A stretch of DNA of 64,000 nt from JBDXHU01 sp039989475. Its GTDB lineage: Bacteria > Pseudomonadota > Gammaproteobacteria > Pseudomonadales > Halieaceae. The stretch spans positions 62,001 to 126,000 of the forward strand of contig JBDXHU010000013.1 in NCBI GenBank assembly GCA_039989475.1, in the 5' to 3' direction. The notes below the pieces were generated by a model. The model searched no databases. It saw only the letters and a program-made list of their open reading frames with translations, and was not told where the DNA came from. Position numbers and translations under genes: made by a program. Positions 16,126 through 24,194 of this stretch are shown here, in pieces (positions within the stretch are counted from its first letter, which is position 1; each line of letters begins with the position of its first letter).

Positions 16126-17211
16126 ATGAATGCAATCGAGCCACAGGTCTGGTGTCTGCTGGGGCGCAAAGCCGGCGATAACACCCAGGTGAAAGCCCTG
16201 GCCGAGGCGCTGGGCTGCGGCTACCAGGAAAAGCATATCCGGGCCCGGCCCTGGGAGTTGTTGACTCACCTGGCCCTGCCTCCCGGCCTGGCCGGTATAG
16301 ATCGTGAGCAATCCAGCCCGCTGCAGCCGCCCTGGCCCGACCTGGTCATAAGCGCCGGTCGACGCAATGAGCCGGTGGCGCGCTGGATACAGGCGCAGTC
16401 AGGCGGCAGTACCCGGCTGGTTCATATTGGTCGTCCCTGGGCGCCGTTGGAAAGCTACCAGCTTATTGTCACCACTCCCCAGTATTTCTTGCCCGATTCA
16501 CCCCACATTCGGCATAACACTTTGCCGCTGCACAATGTGTCGTCGGCGAGCTTGTCGCGTGCCGCAGATAGCTGGCGGAGGCGACTGGGACACCTGCCGC
16601 GCCCCTGGATCGCAGTGCTGGTTGGCGGTGATAGCGGTCGCTTTGTGTTTACCGACGACAAGGGCGTGGCCCTGGGCCGTATGGCTAGTGCGTTGGCGGA
16701 AAAGGCCGGAGGCTCCCTGCTGATCAGTGATAGCCCACGCACACCGGCGGGGGTTTCGGTGGCGCTATCGCAGCAGCTAAAGGTGCCGCAGCTAAGCTAT
16801 CGTTGTGCTGAGGGTGGCGATAATCCCTACCTGGCATTCCTGGCCCTCGCCGATGCCTTCGTAGTGACCGGGGAGTCCATGTCCATGCTGGGTGAGGCAG
16901 CTGCCGTGAGCCGGCCCCTGTACATATTCGATACCGGTGATGGCGCGGCGCACTGGTGGCAACTGGGCCACAATTACCGTTATAAACCCATTAGTCATCA
17001 CCTGGCGATGGCGCTCGCTCCGCAGCGCATGCGTCGCGATGTAGGCCGCATGCAGGCCGCACTGGTCAACAGCGGCGCAGCTCGTTGGCTGGATGAGGAC
17101 AGTGAACTGGCGGGTGATTTTGAGCCGGGCCAGTTTCCCGCGGCCGACGAGAACCTGGCGCAACGTGAACTGGAAGAAACTGCCGCGGCTGTCAGGCGGC
17201 TGCTGAAATAG
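16126..17211 (+). CDS. ELM1-family (DUF1022) GT-B-like protein, paralogue 3
   Basis: 361 residues, very similar in plan to paralogue 1: GRKAGDNTQVKALAEALG, LQPPWPDLVISAGRRNEP, HIGRPWAPLESYQLIVTTP, VLVGGDSGRFVF, and VTGESMSMLGEAAAVSRPL with YIFDTGDG. A single-gene rightward unit flanked on both sides by leftward GT8-like genes; its 3' end overlaps the next one by 20 bp. The repeated pairing of ELM1-like and GT8-like genes suggests they act on the same glycan. Function by inference only. Confidence 0.8.
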   Translation: MNAIEPQVWCLLGRKAGDNTQVKALAEALGCGYQEKHIRARPWELLTHLALPPGLAGIDREQSSPLQPPWPDLVISAGRRNEPVARWIQAQSGGSTRLVHIGRPWAPLESYQLIVTTPQYFLPDSPHIRHNTLPLHNVSSASLSRAADSWRRRLGHLPRPWIAVLVGGDSGRFVFTDDKGVALGRMASALAEKAGGSLLISDSPRTPAGVSVALSQQLKVPQLSYRCAEGGDNPYLAFLALADAFVVTGESMSMLGEAAAVSRPLYIFDTGDGAAHWWQLGHNYRYKPISHHLAMALAPQRMRRDVGRMQAALVNSGAARWLDEDSELAGDFEPGQFPAADENLAQRELEETAAAVRRLLK

Positions 17212-18136
17212 CGCTCAATGGGTGCAGTGGCGCCGGCGGCAAATCCGGGCTGCGCTCCAGCACCTCGAAGGCATCGTGGCGTACGTGGTTCTGCGCCATT
17301 TCATTGCGCAGAAAGTCTTCGCTGATTTTGCCCTCGTTTATGCATTCCTTGAGCAGGCCAAAGAAGAAATTCTCCTGGTTCTGATCCGGATGCTGCTTGT
17401 AATTGCCCAGGAAGGCATATTCCCCGAACAATTTGCGCCGTGCCCGCATGACCCAGGCCACGGGCGGGAACAATCTGAATCGCTCGGCCGGTCGCCAGTC
17501 AGTGGGCAGCCCCGTTTTCCAGGGCTGGGTTTTGCGGCGGGTGGTATGCAACATCTTCGTATCGAGCGTGAATTTGTCGAAGTCATTCCATTCGGCTTCA
17601 AAGAAGTCGATTGAATTGCGATCCTCTTCCTTCAGGCACACCCAGGGCTGGTAGTCCTGGGTGAAATCAAACATCGCTTCGAACTTGGCCTGTGCATTCC
17701 AGTGCGTCAGTTGGGCGCAATCCAGCAGCATGACGCTGCTGGCCATACAGCGATCTACCAGGCCCTTGGGCCCGGAGCGCATGCGACACATGATGGCCTT
17801 GCCCTGCATATCCCGCGACAGCAACTCCCAGATATCGGCAGCGGCAAAAATATCCGGGTCGATGACCACAGCCCGACCCTCGTAGCCCATCAGTCCCGGC
17901 GGCATAAAGCGTGTCGGCGTAAAGGATTGCAGGTCGTCGTTTAACCAGGTGCGCTTGACGCCGTCGCGCAGGTATTCCTGGCCCTCGTGCGCGGCAAAGA
18001 ATGGATAGTCACGGCTGTCCATAATCTGGACGTCAAACTTGTCATTGTTTTGCGAATAGCGCCGCAGCGCGTGTTCGGCAACGATAGCGCCGGTGATTTG
18101 CTTGTGATTGGTCTGGATAAATACGCAGGCTTTCAT
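17192..18136 (-). CDS. GT8-like glycosyltransferase, paralogue 2
   Basis: 314 residues from the ATG at 18136. An in-frame codon 11 residues upstream is possible, but similarity to the paralogues starts at KACVFIQTNHKQITG. Metal-site motif VVIDPDIFAAADIWELL, GT8-like LHTTRRKTQPWKTG, and the same C-terminal FFFGLLKECINEGKISE. It is the last gene of the leftward unit that begins with the ligase-like gene at 23130 and lies 78 bp after the GT2 gene. Probable UDP-sugar-dependent transferase acting on the cytoplasmic side of the membrane. Confidence 0.72.
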   Translation of the reverse strand: MKACVFIQTNHKQITGAIVAEHALRRYSQNNDKFDVQIMDSRDYPFFAAHEGQEYLRDGVKRTWLNDDLQSFTPTRFMPPGLMGYEGRAVVIDPDIFAAADIWELLSRDMQGKAIMCRMRSGPKGLVDRCMASSVMLLDCAQLTHWNAQAKFEAMFDFTQDYQPWVCLKEEDRNSIDFFEAEWNDFDKFTLDTKMLHTTRRKTQPWKTGLPTDWRPAERFRLFPPVAWVMRARRKLFGEYAFLGNYKQHPDQNQENFFFGLLKECINEGKISEDFLRNEMAQNHVRHDAFEVLERSPDLPPAPLHPLSAISAAA

Positions 18137-18214
18137 GCTATGCCAGGGTGGGCCGGAGACGGGTGGCAACTATAAATCAAAGCGGGGGCCATTTCTATTA
18201 ATGCAGACCGCTAT

Positions 18215-19177
18215 TCAACGTGAATAGTAATTAATCGAGCGACCGGTCAGGGCTGTATATAAAACCCCAAAAGCCTTTGCCATACGGTACAGGCCGTGCA
18301 TAAACAGGCCTCTGGAAAATATGGAAAAAGGCAATAAAACCAATGAGATACAAAATTTCGAAAGCGCGGTCCCGAGCAGTTTCAAGACCCGTGACGGATT
18401 GCCGTGGGAGCGCGCCATGCTCACCTGGGAGCAGCCATTCTTGAATCCCCGCTTGAGCAGGCCGCCTGCGGTATAGCGCTCTGGCTCGTGATTGCGGTGA
18501 ATAACGGACATGTCGGCCGAGGCCAGGTGCGCGCCGAGATTATGGGCGCGAATAAAGAAGTCCTTGTCCTCGCCACCGCTGAAGCGGAAGGTGTGGGAGA
18601 ACACCGGACCGGTGGTGGCAACGCGCTCGAGAATGTCGCGTCCCACCAGGGCATTACAGGTCGAGGCGCAGCCTGGGAGGCCATAGCGCCCGCCCTTGTT
18701 TTGATGTTTGGCTTTCACCGGGGAGCGAAAAATGCCCGACTCCCTGGCCCACTGGGGCATATAGTTGTCCAACACCCAGGTGCCGAACACCAGGTCGGCG
18801 TTGGTTACCGCCTGCCGGTCCAGCAATTGTATCAACCAGTCAGATTGTGGCTGGTCATCGTCGTCAATAAAGGCGACAAAATCGGCGCCCCGGTCCAGCG
18901 CTACCGTCACGGCGTGATTGCGCGCATGGGTGATCCCGGATTGAGGCTCGGCGGTGTAGTGAATGGCGATAGGCAGTCGTGGTGCCGCCCGTTCGCAGAT
19001 AGCCCGGGTTTCAGCGTTGGGGTTATTGTCGATAACAATCAGCTCGACCGACTGCGGGTTATAGCCACTCAGGTCAATATCCTGCAGCGCCACCAACAGG
19101 CGCATCAATCCCTGGGAGCGGCTGTGCGTGCAAACGCAGATAGAGACCCGCAGGTCAACGGTGGTGCTAACAGTCAT
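18215..19177 (-). CDS. Family 2 glycosyltransferase
   Basis: 320 residues. GT-A domain with SICVCTHSRSQGLMRLL at the N-terminus, VIDNNPNAET, the metal motif FIDDDDQPQSDWL (Asp105-108), GLPGCASTCNALV and the acceptor-side GGEDKDFFIRAHNLG. A C-terminal hydrophobic segment (FCISLVLLPFSIFSRGLF) suggests membrane association. It belongs to the tight leftward unit ligase-DUF-kinase-cytidylyltransferase-GT2, 9 bp after the cytidylyltransferase-like gene, and could add a sugar to the activated lipid or extend a glycan on it. Confidence 0.85.
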   Translation of the reverse strand: MTVSTTVDLRVSICVCTHSRSQGLMRLLVALQDIDLSGYNPQSVELIVIDNNPNAETRAICERAAPRLPIAIHYTAEPQSGITHARNHAVTVALDRGADFVAFIDDDDQPQSDWLIQLLDRQAVTNADLVFGTWVLDNYMPQWARESGIFRSPVKAKHQNKGGRYGLPGCASTCNALVGRDILERVATTGPVFSHTFRFSGGEDKDFFIRAHNLGAHLASADMSVIHRNHEPERYTAGGLLKRGFKNGCSQVSMARSHGNPSRVLKLLGTALSKFCISLVLLPFSIFSRGLFMHGLYRMAKAFGVLYTALTGRSINYYSR

Positions 19178-19186
19178 AGTGCTTGC

Positions 19187-20125
19187 TTACTTGAATATAC
19201 CGCGGCGATACAGATTCCAGGAAAAGCCCCACAGGTGCAGCAGGGGTCGGCGTCGTACTTTATCGGGGATGACAATCTCCTGCCCCGAATGACGCTCCAG
19301 TTTCCACGCGATATAGTCCAATCCCCCTTCAAATGTAAACAGCGCCTTGATCAACCTCAGAATCGAAAGCGACTTGCCCTGCAGGCGCCGCAGGCGCCAG
19401 CTGAATCGTGACATCCGGCGTTGCTGCTCAGAGATGTCGCTCTGGTAACGCGGTCCGTCGGCGGCATCATACACTGCAAAGGGGAAGGCAAGCGAATCAG
19501 CATGGTAGCGGGTGACCGACTCAAAGAAATCTGCCGCAAAGCTGATCAGTTGTGTGGGTCTGTCCTTGCGCTCTGAACGCAATTCGGTGGTGTAGCTCAG
19601 TGCCAGCGCCTGTGCCCAGAGCTCGGTCAGGGATCCGCTCGGCGGCAGGGACGGCAGACAGCGATGCAGCAGCGTATATGAGGCTTGCAACAGGCAGTCC
19701 TCTACATTTTCAGTTATTTGCGGGCTGCGGCTGTACAGAATGCGGCTCGGTTGGGCAAAGCGGCCCCAGATGTACGACTGGAACCAGCCGCGTGTGCAGC
19801 CGCGCCGAAAGTCCTGCAGCGATATCAGCGTCGCTTTGCAGCGCAGCGTGCGATCATCAACCTGCGCTTCGGCATAGAATACATTGGGTGGGAGTAGCCA
19901 GTTGCCGGCAGCAGCGGCGAAGCTGCTGTAGGCGCTGCGGTAGTCATCACAGAGCAGATACAGATCCAACAGGCCGTCATACATATTGCCATTGCGCAGG
20001 CAGGAGCCATATACCAGGACGGCTGCGATGGCATCGTTGTGCCGCTCGCGCAGGGACTGGACCACTGCGGCCAGTGCCGGGTCATCTGTTAGCGACGGGC
20101 CGCTAACCTTGGGATAATCGCTCAC
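19187..20125 (-). CDS. Nucleotidyltransferase, Tam41-like (candidate lipid-phosphate cytidylyltransferase)
   Basis: 312 residues with a polymerase-beta-type active site: VLVYGSCLRNGNMYDGLLDL (Gly40-Ser41 and Asp54). The spacing, then WLLPPNVFYAEAQ, KATLISLQDF and YIWGRFAQPSRIL (~118-130), recall the mitochondrial CDP-diacylglycerol synthase Tam41, in which an AGRLHKPV-like block occupies the same place. Tam41 makes CDP-lipid from CTP and phosphatidate. The overlap by 4 bp with a lipid kinase gene supports a phosphorylate-then-activate pair. This is pattern matching by eye; another nucleotidyltransferase function is possible. Confidence 0.6.
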   Translation of the reverse strand: MSDYPKVSGPSLTDDPALAAVVQSLRERHNDAIAAVLVYGSCLRNGNMYDGLLDLYLLCDDYRSAYSSFAAAAGNWLLPPNVFYAEAQVDDRTLRCKATLISLQDFRRGCTRGWFQSYIWGRFAQPSRILYSRSPQITENVEDCLLQASYTLLHRCLPSLPPSGSLTELWAQALALSYTTELRSERKDRPTQLISFAADFFESVTRYHADSLAFPFAVYDAADGPRYQSDISEQQRRMSRFSWRLRRLQGKSLSILRLIKALFTFEGGLDYIAWKLERHSGQEIVIPDKVRRRPLLHLWGFSWNLYRRGIFK

Positions 20126-21090
20126 AGACTCAGGAACTCCAGCGTCGGTGTCAGGCTGATGTCCAACCCGGAATCACTGACGATGATTTCGCCGTCCAGG
20201 TTGACTCTGCCCTGCAGTGCCAGGTGCAGATTTCTCGCATTATAGCTGTAGTAGCCCGAGCCGGGAACCGCGTTGCGATTCGGTTTGCCGCGTGCGATGG
20301 AGAGGAAGGTGCTGGCGAAGCGTGTACAACCCTGTTCCATCAGTGTCACACGCAGTTCGCCATCGCCCTCACCCCAGAACGGGCGCATGCCGAAGGCGAG
20401 TCGTTGTAGCGTGCTGACCGCCAGGATCAGGGTGTCATGACGCTGGCTGGGCGCACCGTCCAGTGCCAGGTCCATGGCAACATGTTGCATGAATTCCGGA
20501 TCTGATCTCAATATGCCCCAGACTGTGCGCAGCACGCTCAGCACGAGACCGAAGTCGTCGCGCAGTCCGCGCGAGTGTATTTCACGATGAGCATAATCGG
20601 TGCCCTGCAGCACCGCTCCCGCGCCGAGAAACATTCCGTAGTATTCGCTGCCGCTGTCGGGAGAGCTCACCTTGAGCAGCGCACGCCGCTTGAGCTTGTA
20701 GTCGCTGTTGCGATCACCCTCGCACCAGTCACAAAAACGGTCGACTGCCCTGGCTAAGGAGCCGCTGATGCCGATATCCCCGGCATTCATATTGGCTGTA
20801 CCACCGGGCAGTATTGCGATGACCGGTGTGCTCGAAAACAGCTGCGATTCAAACAGTTGCCCTAAAATAGCCGAGGCCGTGCCATCGCCACCATTGATCG
20901 CGAGCACGCTGACGCCGGCATCGCTCATGGCGCCCAACGCGGCCGGAATGTCGTCAATACTGTCGGTGCAGTGGTGGACAATAGCCGGGCTGCTCTCCAG
21001 GCGTTGGCGTATCTTTTCAAACTGGTCGCGATTATGGCCGCTGCCAGGGTTGCTGATGACGCCGACCGGGCCGGACAGGTCGCGGCTCAT
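20122..21090 (-). CDS. Diacylglycerol-kinase-family lipid kinase
   Basis: 322 residues with the DAGK catalytic pattern: VISNPGSGHNRDQF at the N-terminus, ATP loop INGGDGTASAI (67-71 GGDGT) and LPGGTANMNAGD (~94-105). Family members phosphorylate diacylglycerol, sphingosine or ceramide; bacterial ceramide kinase of Caulobacter belongs here. It overlaps its neighbours on both sides by 4 bp (21087-21090 and 20122-20125), so it is translated with the DUF3108-like protein and the cytidylyltransferase. In a locus containing a serine palmitoyltransferase-type enzyme, a sphingoid or ceramide substrate is a reasonable inference. Confidence 0.87.
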   Translation of the reverse strand: MSRDLSGPVGVISNPGSGHNRDQFEKIRQRLESSPAIVHHCTDSIDDIPAALGAMSDAGVSVLAINGGDGTASAILGQLFESQLFSSTPVIAILPGGTANMNAGDIGISGSLARAVDRFCDWCEGDRNSDYKLKRRALLKVSSPDSGSEYYGMFLGAGAVLQGTDYAHREIHSRGLRDDFGLVLSVLRTVWGILRSDPEFMQHVAMDLALDGAPSQRHDTLILAVSTLQRLAFGMRPFWGEGDGELRVTLMEQGCTRFASTFLSIARGKPNRNAVPGSGYYSYNARNLHLALQGRVNLDGEIIVSDSGLDISLTPTLEFLSL

Positions 21091-21950
21091 GAAGGTGATA
21101 CCCGGGGTGACATGGCGCGCAACTTGATCTCCACTGCTCCCAGTAGCGGTGCTTCCCCGCGCAGGAACAGGGGCAGGCCAGTGTCGCTGTCATAGCCAAT
21201 GATAATCCTGCCACTTAAGCCGAACATGCTGAAATCTGCCTTGTCCTGCAGTTCTCCCAGTGCCTGTGCCTGTAATTCGATGAGCATAACGCGACGTTCG
21301 GAGGCGGCGGCTGGCCTGGCGTCGCCAATGCGGTAATTCGCTGCCAGCGTTTCGCTTCCGGCTGGCCGGCGCGTTACCCGGTAGAAGTTCAGGTCAGTCT
21401 GGATGATGAAATCCCCACCGGTGTAGGCCTGCCAGCTCGGGCTTGCCAGTAGCAGTAGCAGCTGGCTGTCGGTAATAGCGTGTTCGCCGGAAGGATAGCT
21501 GAGCTGGCGGCGGCTGCTTACGGGCCAGTCGGCGGGCTTGCCAGCGTTTTCTCCGCTGTCGTCAGCGGGATTGCGACGCTCACGGAGGATATATTGCTCC
21601 TCGTATTGCCAGTGTTTTTGCCGCTGCTGCTTACCCTGGCTGAAGCGGGTGCGTGAGTGTAGCGCGCCACTGGCCGGGTCGAAGCGCAGCGTGAGCACTT
21701 CGCGGCTGCTGCCGGCCCTGGAGGAGATTTTCAGACACCACAGGCCCGCCACTTGTGGCGCTTCACAATTGTCCAGCTGCAGCTGCGAGCTGGCGGTTAG
21801 CCAGACAGATTCCTGCTCAAGCTGGAGGCTCTCCCAGGCCGGTAGGCTCGGCACTGCCGGCGCTATCTGGGCCTGAGCGGGGCCGGTTCCGGCCAACAGG
21901 CAGCTCAGGACGCTAATGCGGGTGACAAGCCGGGTGAGCAGCTGGCGCAT
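21087..21950 (-). CDS. Periplasmic protein, possibly DUF3108-related
   Basis: 287 residues with a signal peptide (VLSCLLAGTGPAQA) and a mostly beta mature part. The C-terminal block GLSGRIIIGYDSDTGLPLFLRGEA resembles DUF3108 proteins, which are found with envelope lipid genes, but the match is weak. Two cysteines (DNCEAP, GLWCLK) are close enough for a disulfide. The start lies 1 bp after the ligase-like gene and the end overlaps the kinase by 4 bp. It may bind or chaperone a lipid in the periplasm; this is inferred from position only. Confidence 0.6.
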   Translation of the reverse strand: MRQLLTRLVTRISVLSCLLAGTGPAQAQIAPAVPSLPAWESLQLEQESVWLTASSQLQLDNCEAPQVAGLWCLKISSRAGSSREVLTLRFDPASGALHSRTRFSQGKQQRQKHWQYEEQYILRERRNPADDSGENAGKPADWPVSSRRQLSYPSGEHAITDSQLLLLLASPSWQAYTGGDFIIQTDLNFYRVTRRPAGSETLAANYRIGDARPAAASERRVMLIELQAQALGELQDKADFSMFGLSGRIIIGYDSDTGLPLFLRGEAPLLGAVEIKLRAMSPRVSPS

Positions 21951-21951
21951 G

Positions 21952-23130
21952 TCAGTTACGCCGTCCGGTTACGTAACGCAGCATTCCCTGCTCGTCACGG
22001 TGAGGATAAATTGCGGCGATCAATGCGAATGGAAGCCACAGGTACAGCCACATTTCCTTGGGGTGTACCAGCAGGCGATCAAAGTCCATAAAAATAGCAG
22101 TCATACCCAGTAAGAGTAGCGCGAGGTAAAGTCGTTCCCCGCGCTCTACAAACAATCGGCTTGACCACAGCAGCGCGACCGTCAGCATGCCGAGTAATAA
22201 GGCCAGGCCGGCCAGGCCGCCGTCACGGAGAGTGGCCAGGTAGCTATTGTGTGCGTGGTTGAATATTCGGCCATAAGCTTCCACGTGGGGATCGACCAGA
22301 TAGCCGCGACCGATCAGCCAATGACCGTGCATATCGGACAGTAGCTGTTGCCAGATGCCTGGGCGAAAGGACAGGGCCTCCACCCGATGCCACCAATCGT
22401 CCGGGTTGGTCGCCACCAGTGCCCAGCTCGCCAATATCGCGAGCAGTGCCAGCCCCAGTGCCCGCCAGCCCAGCATTACCAGCAGGCCTGCACAGACACC
22501 GGCCAGTGCAGTGCGTGACTGGGTCAGTAGTACCAGGCTGGCCAGCACGATGGCGAGTAACAGGTACAGCAGGCGGCTGTCGCGATCCCGTGCACAGCTA
22601 AAGTAGTGAGTGCACAAGACCAGGAAGGCCCCGTAGGCCACACCCGACTTGTTCTGGTGGTGCATCACCCCCAGAGGCTCCATTCGTGAGCTGGGGAAAG
22701 GATTGTCGACATACCAGGCGATGATGGAGGCGAAGGCTGCGGCGGCCGCCAGCCATACCGAGCGCCGGGCGAGCAGGTCCAGTTGCAGCGGGTACTGAAC
22801 CCAGAGATAGCCAGTGATTGCGACAAATGAGATAACCGCCAATCCGTCCCAGACCGCAGCGATCGCTGTCAGCCGGAGGAAATTCTCGCTCCAGCTGAGG
22901 CTCAGCAGCATATAGCTGGCATAGGCGAGGAACAGCAGGAACAGGGTGTTGGTGCGATAAAAGCGAATTAATTCGCGCCACAGCGCCAGTGTTGCCGGTA
23001 ACACCAGCAGGTAGTAGGCCTTGCGATGTCCGGAAGCCATCGGCAATAAAAAGTAGCCGGCCATGAAGATGGCGTAGAGGTACACCATGCCCCGGTCGAG
23101 CAGGAATCTGCGAAAGCGCCCGATTTCCAT
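21952..23130 (-). CDS. O-antigen ligase/polymerase-type membrane protein (Wzy_C superfamily)
   Basis: 392 residues with about ten hydrophobic helices and a periplasmic loop before HNSYLATLRDGGLAGLALLLG, the conserved His-containing signature of WaaL/Wzy proteins. An Arg-containing LTQSRTALAG segment also fits this superfamily. WaaL joins a polyprenyl-linked glycan to the lipid A core in the periplasm; Wzy polymerises repeat units. As the first gene of the leftward unit with a lipid kinase, cytidylyltransferase and GT2, it may ligate a glycan to the lipid made here. The 117-bp gap to the divergent sulfotransferase holds the likely promoters. Confidence 0.82.
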   Translation of the reverse strand: MEIGRFRRFLLDRGMVYLYAIFMAGYFLLPMASGHRKAYYLLVLPATLALWRELIRFYRTNTLFLLFLAYASYMLLSLSWSENFLRLTAIAAVWDGLAVISFVAITGYLWVQYPLQLDLLARRSVWLAAAAAFASIIAWYVDNPFPSSRMEPLGVMHHQNKSGVAYGAFLVLCTHYFSCARDRDSRLLYLLLAIVLASLVLLTQSRTALAGVCAGLLVMLGWRALGLALLAILASWALVATNPDDWWHRVEALSFRPGIWQQLLSDMHGHWLIGRGYLVDPHVEAYGRIFNHAHNSYLATLRDGGLAGLALLLGMLTVALLWSSRLFVERGERLYLALLLLGMTAIFMDFDRLLVHPKEMWLYLWLPFALIAAIYPHRDEQGMLRYVTGRRN

Positions 23131-23182
23131 TCAGATCAATGACTTGCCGTTGGCGAAAGGCGGCAAAAATACCACATAATCT

Positions 23183-23208
23183 TGTGAATGACCGCATCAT
23201 CCTATAAT
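23183..23208 (+). promoter_or_regulatory. Possible promoter for the rightward sulfotransferase unit
   Basis: A perfect TATAAT at 23203-23208 lies 40 bp before the sulfotransferase ATG. The best -35-like match, TTGTGA at 23183, is only 14 bp away, shorter than normal, so only the -10 box is convincing. Confidence 0.3.
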
Positions 23209-23247
23209 CTGCCGGTTTTTTGACCCGCCCTGCTCTGGGGATACTAC

Positions 23248-24192
23248 ATGCATGCTGTTATAAAGCGACTGATTAAGTGGCTGGTTCGCGCGTCCGCCAA
23301 ATTTCTGCCGGAACACCAGACTCACCAACTTGAACGCTGGCGTCGCGGTCGCGAGGAGTTCTGGAAATACAACCACTGCCAGTACATCTTTGCCTCCTAT
23401 GGCAAGAGTGGTCGTACCTGGGTGCGGGTAATGATCTCCCGTTATTACCAGTTGGTGTACCAGCTACCGGACAACATTCTGATGGGCTTCGACAACTACA
23501 CGCGGCTCAATGATGAGATTCCCAAGATATTCTTCACCCACGACAATTACCTGCGTCAGTTCACCGGCAATGTCGATAGCAAGCAGGATTTTTATCACAA
23601 GAAGACCGTGCTGTTGGTGCGTAAGCCCCAGGATGTTGCCGTGTCGCAGTTTTTCCAGTGGAAGTACCGGATGCGGCCCGACAAGAAGGCTATGAATAAC
23701 TACCCGGAGCACGACGCCGATATTTCCGTGTATGACTTCGTAAAGCATGAGGGCCAGGGGCTGGCTCATATCATCGAGTTTATGAATAACTGGGCTACCG
23801 AGCTGGATAAAATCGATCAGTTACTGGTGGTGCGCTACGAAGATCTGCGCACCAGGCCGGAACAGGAGATGGCGCGTGTGGTCGAGTTTTTGGGTTTGGA
23901 GGCCAGGGAGGACTACCTGCAGGACATGGCGGAATTCGCCTCGGTAGACAACCTCCGCAAGAAGGAACAGGAGAATTACTTCTGGCGCAGTGGCAGTCGG
24001 GTGCAGGCCAAAAACGTCAACGACCCCAACACCTTCAAAGTGCGCAAAGCCAAGGTCGGTGGCTATCGCGACTATTTTGACGATGATCAAGTCGCGGAGT
24101 TGGATGCCATGGTAGATTCTGGGCTGTTGCCGGTATTCGGGTACACCAGCGCCGAGGAGAGCGCCGCCGCTGGTCAGACAAGCGAGGCCTGA
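23248..24192 (+). CDS. PAPS-dependent sulfotransferase, paralogue 4
   Basis: 314 residues. PAPS loop SYGKSGRTWVRVMIS, 3'-phosphate site LLVRKPQDVAVSQFF (the usual Arg-Asp-Pro is Arg-Lys-Pro here) and KVGGYRDYF at the C-terminus. Closely related to paralogues 2 and 3, sharing FFTHDNYLRQFTGN and the Met-Arg-Pro-Asp-Lys-Lys block. First gene of the rightward unit sulfotransferase-GT8-oxygenase-PPTase, with GT8 starting 2 bp after its stop. Probably sulfates the sugar added by the adjacent GT8-like enzyme. Confidence 0.86.
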   Translation: MHAVIKRLIKWLVRASAKFLPEHQTHQLERWRRGREEFWKYNHCQYIFASYGKSGRTWVRVMISRYYQLVYQLPDNILMGFDNYTRLNDEIPKIFFTHDNYLRQFTGNVDSKQDFYHKKTVLLVRKPQDVAVSQFFQWKYRMRPDKKAMNNYPEHDADISVYDFVKHEGQGLAHIIEFMNNWATELDKIDQLLVVRYEDLRTRPEQEMARVVEFLGLEAREDYLQDMAEFASVDNLRKKEQENYFWRSGSRVQAKNVNDPNTFKVRKAKVGGYRDYFDDDQVAELDAMVDSGLLPVFGYTSAEESAAAGQTSEA

Positions 24193-24194
24193 AC

